Position numbers and translations under genes: made by a program. The notes beneath the pieces were generated by a model. It saw nothing but the letters and a program-made list of their open reading frames with translations. It was not told where the DNA came from and ran no database searches. A stretch of 64,000 bases of DNA from Echinarachnius parma (Eukaryota; Echinodermata; Echinoidea; Clypeasteroida; Echinarachniidae), in the NCBI GenBank assembly GCA_037951105.1, contig JBAMJV010009707.1, positions 1 to 64,000 on the forward strand, in the 5' to 3' direction. Below, in pieces: positions 61,001-64,000 of this stretch. The stretch's first letter is position 1. Each line of letters opens with the position of its first letter.

Positions 61001-63687
61001 CATGCATCAGTAGTCGCCTCTGATAGAGCTCAGAAGCTCTAGCTGCACATAATTAAAACATGAGTAGAATAAAAAGAAATGCACTAAGTCAAACTAAAAC
61101 TCAAACATAAGGTTTCATGTATTGTCAGTGTTAGACAAAAGGTCAACGACAGTTCAAGTAGAAGGTCAGAAAAGGTCAAACAAAAGATCAGACGAAAGGA
61201 TAAATGAAAGGTCAAACAAAAGATTTCATTAAAGGAAACCAAAATCCTGGCAATTCATTCACACTAGCGAGCAACACACATTCGGGCTGCTTTCTCTACT
61301 GGACAAAAATTAAAAACCAGTCACAGCTTATTCATACCTTTCTCATGTTTCTTTTCTTTCCTGTGTAGTGTATACACGACCAGCCCTTGGTAGTAACACC
61401 TGGCAACTAGGGATCTCTCGTACATCCTCTGAGCTTGGTTTTCTTTCTGCTTCATGGCCTGTCTCTCCCTGTATCTCCTTCTCCACACATCCCAAGCCTA
61501 TTTTTGAAATCATATGGTAAAATATTTATAAAGGATAACAATTTTGTCTTTGTTACATTGGAACATGTTTTGAATTAAACCAGTATTTATAGTCCAGTCA
61601 TGCTATCATCCATTCTATATACTTCTCCATGTTGTGGGATATATATTGAAGTTTTAACAGTTTAAAGTAACACATCATTTTTAATTTCCACCTCAATTTT
61701 GCTTATTTTTAAATCCAGCCATAAACATGCATTACCCAAAGACCACAGCCAAGTAATTTTAGTACTAGTCCTAAATGGGTTGAACAATTGTTTACCTTTT
61801 GTGTGCTGGACTCTGCCCAGTACTGCAGGGCAAAGGTCTCTGCATTCCCCTGCTCTTTGCGACCGTGAATGGCACCCCGCCACACATCCCAGTGGAGCTG
61901 TTGTAGGGCCCTAACCCTGAATCCAAGGGCTCTGTCTCGAAGCATTCTCTTGGCTCCTCTCTGTTTTAGATACTCTAACCATGCAGACATTGCTCTAACC
62001 AGGACGACTCTAGAAGCTGAAGAAATTACAAAAGAAAATCATACTTGACAATTTTATATCACGTTACAAATGTCAGATCACAAGAGTAGCTGTAATAGGG
62101 TCCTACTCCCTGAATCCCAGGGCTCTGTCTCGAAGCATTCTCTTGGCTTGTCTCTGCTGTATATACTCTAACCATGCCGACATCGCTTTAACCAGAATGA
62201 CTCCAGAAGCTGTGGAATGTACAAAGAATTTCAAAGAATAAAGAACAATCTAGTATCATGATAGAAACGATACATCATTGTTGAGAACAAATCCTAGTGA
62301 AGCTGTTGTAGGGCCCTACCCCTGAATCCAAGGGCTCTGTCTCGAAGCATCATCTTGGCTCGTCTCTGCTGTATATACTCTATCCATGCCGACATCGCTC
62401 TAACCAGGACGACTCTAGAAGCTGTGGAAAAAGAAGATCACACTTGACAATTTTATATCACGTTACAAATGTCAGATGTAATAGGGTCCTACGGCCTGAT
62501 TTTGCTTTTTTTGTTCAATTTTTCCACATTTAGTTGTGTTACTTGTCATTATCTACCTGATGAAGGACCTGCTAGGTTCGAAAGCTCAGCATTACTCGAC
62601 TTTCATTATTTGTTAATACTTAGTGGTAGTATCAACATACCATGGTCATCTGCAATCTTTTTCTTGGCAGCTTTCACTCTCTCCCTCAAGACGAACATCT
62701 TCCAAGCTTGCCACACACGCTGGTAGACTTTATACCTGGAAGATATAAATAGATAAGTTCACATTTTATTACCTCAATAAGCATCCCTCTCTCCTCTCCT
62801 TGGCAAGATTGGTAGAGCACGCGCATTATGGTCGTGAGATCCAGAGTTCGAACCCTGCGTATGCCCACTACACGGCTAGTATGCTCCCCGGGGAGTTGAG
62901 AAAGTATGCAATATCATTGTGTGGGTTTGAAATGTACCTGATGACCATGGGTAATAATAATAAGTATGCGCCTCGGAATAGGTTACCTAGATAGATGGCG
63001 CTTTATAAATGCTTGATATAATTATTTATACCAACGCTGTCGTTTCTTTTTATAACTACAAGCTCAACAGTCTTTTCAAGGACTACCCAAGAAAGAATAC
63101 CAACAGTCCTTCTCAGGACTCTCCAATCCCTCCCTGTTCACATGGTGCAACCGAAAGCCAACTGTATATTCTATTTTGTATCGTTTATAAAATAAATGGC
63201 GTGTATCAGCAAGATAAAATAGGCGCTGCCCCACTGAACCTAGTTAGGCCCCATGAGATAAACTTTTGGCACTAAATGTGGAAAACCGAAAAGAGAAGAA
63301 TTTATTAAGTTTTTTCTTTGCTTGAGGACACCCAATTTGCATCTGGGGAAGGGCATTTGCAACAAACATAGGGCAATCTTCCTCTCAGAATGTATGCTTC
63401 TACACATACCTGACGGTTGAACTATCACTTCATTTTAGGCATTACTACAATGCAAATAGTCAGACTGGACTTATTTCCAGTGTATGTGGAAAATACAAGA
63501 TAAACAATGAAAATGAGCGATGCTAGGCAGTAGGATAGTACATGAACGAATACATAGTTTTGTCAGGCATGATTACCTGTGGTGATACTCAGCTCGTATA
63601 AGAAGAGTCCATTCCCTGCGCTGCGTCCACCAGAACTCACGCCACTCGGAAAACATTTTTTGTAGAAGTTGTGAATTGTAATGCTTC
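39906..63687 (-). CDS. SFI1: SFI1 centrin-binding protein (26 exons, 5' end outside window)
   Basis: SFI1 proteins are long helices that bind a row of centrins at centrioles and spindle poles and are used in centriole/half-bridge assembly. Here 26 exons (listed separately) have canonical splice sites and phases that agree from first to last, giving 1309 codons and a stop at 39906. Exons 63687-47195 encode successive SFI1 repeats of about 23-35 residues with a paired W/F pattern, for example MFSEWREFWWTQRREW, AMSAWLEYLKQR, RVFGEWRERTRARL, MLHWKRKL. The 3' exons encode the low-complexity tail with RPAVLLPPSAF, matching the LLPPSSF motif of vertebrate SFI1, and a C-terminal coiled coil (LQDFQEKKHRL, ELHGWLKELN) like the vertebrate end. 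The family is about 1240 residues in human, so one to a few N-terminal exons are missing beyond 64,000. Alternative tandem exon copies are described separately. Confidence 0.88.
40434..40542 (-). CDS. SFI1: SFI1 exon, C-terminal coiled coil
   Basis: Encodes ELQKQEAELHGWLKELNLSS and GLLIGDELTQ; donor gtaaag. Resembles the vertebrate C-terminal LxxWLxxLN segment. Confidence 0.87.
40756..41130. repeat. (ATC)n-rich microsatellite in an SFI1 intron
   Basis: Imperfect CAT/ATC trinucleotides; a His-rich frame across it is an artefact. Confidence 0.9.
41147..41360 (-). CDS. SFI1: SFI1 tail exon, start of C-terminal coiled coil
   Basis: Encodes RLPLDMENMLPPALPLSV, KAGVYAEIQGLKRTLQDFQE and KKHRL; donor gtaagg. 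Confidence 0.87.
41400..41560 (-). pseudogene. Decayed copy of SFI1 exon 41147-41360
   Basis: Repeats ccctgcag, the acceptor, and the exon's 5' half in degenerate form (gcttttgttga, tctttgatgga, gatcgtgggggaaaact). No donor. Confidence 0.6.
41832..42577 (-). CDS. SFI1: SFI1 tail exon with LLPPSAF motif
   Basis: 746 bp of low-complexity, charged sequence (PQPRRPDFLRDSLKREGLW ... YPMRPAVLLPPSAFTAGASY). The RPxxLLPPSxF motif is shared with vertebrate SFI1 tails. Acceptor tttgcag, donor gtacat; phases fit both neighbours. Confidence 0.88.
42952..45332. mobile_element. Fold-back element with 570-590-bp inverted arms
   Basis: The left arm (42952-43525) and right arm (44745-45332) are inverted copies at roughly 80-85% identity by eye. 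They begin GGGAGGGCCAATGTCG and end CGATGTTGGCCCTCCC, and both carry ccaagatggcgtcc-type and ggtagacctctgaatt text. A 1.2-kb unique centre has no convincing gene. It lies within an SFI1 intron. Confidence 0.75.
45818..45980. repeat. Long palindrome with CG-rich apex
   Basis: Arms run from GATGCGCA and GTGGGTCGG through GGTAACTATGGAA to GTTTAAACCCAC-type inner ends, around the apex cacgaggcgaagccgagtg. It is MITE-like, lies in an SFI1 intron and has no coding content. Confidence 0.8.
46041..46200. repeat. Short tandem repeat, unit about 23-26 bases
   Basis: Seven copies of TTTTTACCGGACGCATGAA-type units; the last reads cgcaggac. No known family. Confidence 0.85.
46505..46625 (-). pseudogene. 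Decayed copy of the 3' part of SFI1 exon 46634-47022
   Basis: gctggaagctgatttgtag and gcacaaagactgaac repeat the text at 46,680-46,735. A second copy is at about 42,775-42,935, so this short exon tail was amplified; the 3.5-kb block between (42.94-46.5 kb) looks like later insertion. Confidence 0.6.
46634..47022 (-). CDS. SFI1: SFI1 exon (end of repeats, start of tail)
   Basis: Begins with a last repeat-like VVQRCATHWRQK and passes into a Ser/Pro/Gln-rich basic tail (LPPTRRRVTFADQ, VFVPKPSASNQLPALSLS). Donor gtgagt; leaves in phase 2. Confidence 0.85.
47195..47446 (-). CDS. SFI1: SFI1 exon (several repeats)
   Basis: Encodes FAEAHEEKRKTVMALWLWSM, RTLYVWMDYATEQRRKKL and LLKEGVRQWLAVAASLAERR. 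Acceptor atcaaag, donor gtacct. Confidence 0.9.
47775..47849 (-). CDS. SFI1: SFI1 exon
   Basis: Encodes LMTRQALWLNKIRMQSKFLC and KWKHQ; donor gtaaga. Confidence 0.87.
48117..48277 (-). CDS. SFI1: SFI1 exon
   Basis: Encodes RLRRSLLAWKDCAQTAADDA and LKERSLKRWQQFRILCLKKQ; donor gtgagg. Confidence 0.9.
48840..48936 (-). CDS. SFI1: SFI1 exon
   Basis: Encodes VLAAWHMWAQKHAADSAINT and WRVEQMQSQLNR; donor gtaatt. Confidence 0.87.
49382..49469 (-). CDS. SFI1: SFI1 exon, alternative b of a tandem pair
   Basis: Encodes NELRQHTEEEERRLQEAATL and HWKRKLTHK, homologous to exon a. Acceptor tgtacag and donor gtattc are intact. Its length is 1 modulo 3, like exon a, so including both would break the frame; use of one or the other keeps it. 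Confidence 0.65.
49551..49653 (-). CDS. SFI1: SFI1 exon, alternative a of a tandem pair
   Basis: Encodes YAFSEWKQHTDDSREENRLR and AAMLHWKRKLMHK. Enters phase 2, leaves phase 0; donor gtattc. The neighbouring exon 49382-49469 is a homologous copy with the same phases. Confidence 0.87.
50219..50295 (-). CDS. SFI1: SFI1 exon
   Basis: Encodes VHCQEMHNVYEVVGAKERRA; donor gtaagt; leaves in phase 2. Confidence 0.82.
50640..51018. mobile_element. MITE family 2, partial copy in an SFI1 intron
   Basis: Shares agagcgccctctt, ttcgagcatggtgga and the right end AAAACTCAACTAT with 21671-22220 and 23777-24338. Confidence 0.7.
51156..51251 (-). CDS. SFI1: SFI1 exon
   Basis: Encodes YVAQRRLKSVKKARADAHFK and LVLTAWK; donor gtatta. 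Confidence 0.87.
51713..51788 (-). CDS. SFI1: SFI1 exon
   Basis: Encodes CEFERTAAVHSYLNTMKMAF and VIWRE; acceptor catctag, donor gtagga. Confidence 0.82.
52095..52866 (+). mobile_element. DINE-1/pearl-like element in an SFI1 intron
   Basis: Same 5' hairpin (GACTGCGCGCAGTCG), about three core units, (ACGG)n and 3' hairpin (GCCTCCGGCAACTTC) as the element at 27858-29316. Confidence 0.75.
52914..53025 (-). mobile_element. SINE 3' remnant
   Basis: (AAT)n run followed by tcatatagcgcctaatatg; a reversed GCGCTATAT...(ATT)n SINE tail. Confidence 0.4.
53048..53133 (-). CDS. SFI1: SFI1 exon
   Basis: Encodes HLAMDHHNALVCTKALHRWM and DFVTEARK; donor gttagt. Confidence 0.87.
53456..53548 (-). CDS. SFI1: SFI1 exon
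   Basis: Encodes AFLHHESVTARRVFGEWRER and TRARLKEAEQL; donor gtaaga. Confidence 0.9.
53617..53972. mobile_element. MITE-like inverted element
   Basis: Imperfect inverted ends TAAGGGTGTTGACGAGTCCC and gtatacccgaaatcgacagccttaa, with gtacccgggactcg-type inner repeats. Confidence 0.45.
54105..54398 (-). mobile_element. Retroposon with 37-bp target duplications
   Basis: A 294-bp insert beginning with (TTTA)n (the A-rich tail in reverse) lies between two identical 37-bp copies of aaattcaattgtttaaccct... (54068-54104 and 54399-54435). The insert was made into the end of a family 3 MITE, in an SFI1 intron. No coding capacity. Confidence 0.75.
54410..54790. mobile_element. MITE family 3, copy in an SFI1 intron
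   Basis: Begins ccctgtaaagtgtcagatat and ends agacactttacaggcc; the interior matches 21133-21666 in inverted orientation (cataagctaaac, aaatctaaccctattttatt). Confidence 0.7.
55744..57024 (+). mobile_element. DINE-1/pearl-like element in an SFI1 intron
   Basis: Complete: 5' hairpin, about six core units of 151-155 bp (56,030-56,940), (ACGT/ACGG)n microsatellite, 3' hairpin GCCTCCGGCTACTTC...GCGGAGGC. Very close in sequence to 27858-29316. Confidence 0.75.
57051..57132 (-). CDS. SFI1: SFI1 exon
   Basis: Encodes ETLLGQYFFRWCHSYQTSQD; donor gtcagt. It lies only about 25 bases from the end of the DINE-like element at 55744-57024. Confidence 0.87.
57225..57290 (+). mobile_element. SINE 3' tail
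   Basis: ctcggaatatcatttctaga, gatggcgcaatacaaatgc and (ATT)n; the same tail occurs at 62960-63025. Confidence 0.45.
57342..57472 (-). CDS. SFI1: SFI1 exon
   Basis: Encodes AQYLRAEVHYALQLLPKCLH and QKRKRELAVQAREFH; acceptor tttcag, donor gtaaat. Confidence 0.85.
57580..58320 (-). pseudogene. Three or four decayed copies of SFI1 exon 57342-57472
   Basis: Copies of the exon's 5' part and its upstream intron occur at about 57590-57640, 57760-57820 and 58255-58310, with a trace near 58120. Each has caggctcaatacctgagagc-like text (minus strand) and accaagataaataaat flanks. None keeps the donor end. Confidence 0.65.
58654..58720 (-). CDS. SFI1: SFI1 exon
   Basis: Encodes KRLLVAAMQKWRDYTRWRRI; acceptor atacag, donor gtaatc. 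Confidence 0.87.
59000..59097 (-). CDS. SFI1: SFI1 exon
   Basis: Encodes LVKRSWNQWMVQCEHSEELK and FSATRKARLMH; donor gtaagt. Length is 2 modulo 3, so adding a copy would shift frame. Confidence 0.87.
59110..59425 (-). pseudogene. Two extra copies of SFI1 exon 59000-59097
   Basis: The copy at about 59110-59200 reads LVKRCWNQWMVQYDNFEELK. The copy at about 59300-59385 reads LVKRCWNQ and then degenerate sequence. Both keep an acceptor-like ag and the preceding intron text (ctgatagataaaaataa), but lack a recognisable donor. Confidence 0.65.
59437..59515 (+). mobile_element. Truncated DINE-1/pearl-like 5' end
   Basis: CAACTAGATGGATC, a decayed hairpin and ATGCCTCC are present; the core and 3' end are absent. 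Confidence 0.6.
59672..59764 (-). CDS. SFI1: SFI1 exon
   Basis: Encodes KCGMMLLKLAVVQRRLKIRR and QQAKEHHEEM; donor gtaagc. Confidence 0.82.
60375..60445 (-). CDS. SFI1: SFI1 exon
   Basis: Encodes DVHLLQVERQKEETARRHHN; donor gtaagt. Helical, no Trp; phase agrees with both neighbours. Confidence 0.75.
60578..60822. mobile_element. Inverted-repeat element with tRNA-like ends
   Basis: The left end tctagaccagtgctcgaacc and the right end gcacagacctctagaaata are inverted relatives. Both contain tRNA-box-like text (GTAGCTCAGTAGTGAAAGC on the right). Confidence 0.45.
60926..61042 (-). CDS. SFI1: SFI1 exon
   Basis: Encodes YQRRLLMHAWQHWHQRWFTQ; acceptor gtgcag, donor gtaacc. Confidence 0.87.
61338..61497 (-). 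CDS. SFI1: SFI1 exon
   Basis: Encodes AWDVWRRRYRERQAMKQKEN and YYQGLVVYTLHRKEKKHEK; donor gtatgaa. Confidence 0.87.
61796..62016 (-). CDS. SFI1: SFI1 exon (double repeat)
   Basis: 221 bp encoding SRVVLVRAMSAWLEYLKQRG, RALQQLHWDVWRGAIHGRK and ALQYWAESSTQK. Enters phase 1, leaves phase 0; donor gtaaac. Confidence 0.88.
62090..62209 (-). pseudogene. Extra copy B of SFI1 exon 61796-62016
   Basis: Acceptor intact; encodes SGVILVKAMSAWLEYIQQRQ and LRDRALGFRE, then a stop. Intron sequence (acaattttatatcacgttac) is duplicated along with it. Confidence 0.6.
62290..62421 (-). pseudogene. Extra copy C of SFI1 exon 61796-62016
   Basis: Acceptor intact (cacag before CTTCTAGAGTC); encodes SRVVLVRAMSAWIEYIQQRR and LRDRALGFRGRALQQLH, then a stop where the real exon has WDVW. 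A possible donor (GGG/gtaggg) would leave in phase 1. Either a decayed duplicate or a rarely used alternative exon. Confidence 0.6.
62641..62735 (-). CDS. SFI1: SFI1 exon
   Basis: Encodes YQRVWQAWKMFVLRERVKAA; acceptor cttccag, donor gtatgt. Leaves in phase 1, which suits all three copies of the next exon. Confidence 0.85.
62798..63025 (+). mobile_element. tRNA-derived SINE
   Basis: tRNA-like head with A box (TTGGCAAGATTGGTAGAGC) and B box (AGTTCGAACCC) at tRNA spacing, body, then cctcggaataggttacctag, atggcgctttataaatgc and a short AT tail. The two promoter boxes plus a tail shared with 57225 define a SINE. Confidence 0.65.
63577..63687 (-). CDS. SFI1: SFI1 exon (most 5' in window)
   Basis: Encodes LLQKMFSEWREFWWTQRREW, a W-rich SFI1 repeat. 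Acceptor ctgtag and donor gtaatc; leaves in phase 2. It requires an upstream exon ending in phase 2. Confidence 0.85.
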
Positions 63688-63689
63688 CT

Positions 63690-64000
63690 ACAGGTGAAAA
63701 AGAAGAAGAAGCATTCCTAAGCAATGTAACATGTAGGAGAAGTACATCATCAAGATAGGCATAGAAATAATTGAGTATGGAGCACATGTAACTGTTTTTT
63801 ATCCATATTGTGAAATGTTGTATCAAATATTCTTTCATATAATTTACTACAACATTACAATTTCTACCAGCAGTTGGTTCATTTATAGCTCATATGTGAC
63901 CTCACACCACAAAACGACCAATAAGTCGGGGACAAATAATTGTGCTAATTTGTACATGGTATATAATTTGTCATATTTGGACTAAGTGAACCCTCTCAAA
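63690..64000. other. SFI1 intron, 5' end of gene not reached
   Basis: No exon recognised between the first exon here and the window edge. Confidence 0.5.

Overview
This window is animal nuclear DNA, most likely from a marine invertebrate. Genes are split by GT-AG introns, the sequence is AT-rich, and it is crowded with short inverted-repeat transposons, retroposon ends, minisatellites and homopolymer tracts. The content (SUEL-type lectin, LIM-domain debris, THAP9/P-like and Harbinger transposases, RAG1 N-terminal-like sequence, DINE-1/pearl-like elements) fits an echinoderm, hemichordate, lancelet or lophotrochozoan. I cannot choose among these from sequence alone.

Layout. 1-3.6 kb: decayed, repeated pieces of a paxillin-type LIM exon, interrupted by a DINE-1/pearl-like element. 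3.6-9 kb: mostly non-genic, with homopolymers, retroposon tails and a TTAA-flanked MITE. About 9.0-16.2 kb: exons of a minus-strand gene for a secreted SUEL (rhamnose-binding) lectin, mixed with strong palindromes and a long fold-back element. 16.6-25.2 kb: layered transposons, including a LINE reverse transcriptase split by a GC-rich TTA-flanked element that itself carries two TTAA-flanked MITEs placed end to end. 25-30 kb: retroposon tails and a DINE-like element with a 151-bp tandem core. 30.2-37.2 kb: a transposon graveyard in which P-superfamily (THAP9-like) transposase pieces, Harbinger nuclease pieces and two copies of a RAG1 N-terminal-like zinc-binding domain are interleaved and duplicated. 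37.2-39.0 kb: a 66-bp minisatellite with higher-order structure, starting where the second RAG1-like copy ends.

39.9-63.7 kb, minus strand: the major host gene, SFI1, a centrin-binding centriole/spindle-pole protein. I could place 26 exons; their splice phases agree from end to end, giving 1309 codons of the centre and C-terminus. The 5' exons lie beyond the window. Several SFI1 exons have tandem copies next to them. In four cases these are acceptor-side copies on the upstream side, and one pair (49,382-49,469 and 49,551-49,653) looks like mutually exclusive exons. SFI1 introns also hold two DINE-like elements and a truncated third, a 2.4-kb long-armed fold-back element, SINE pieces and a retroposon with 37-bp target duplications.

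The most noteworthy content is the RAG1 N-terminal-like domain, present twice, sitting inside P/Harbinger transposase debris and next to a minisatellite.
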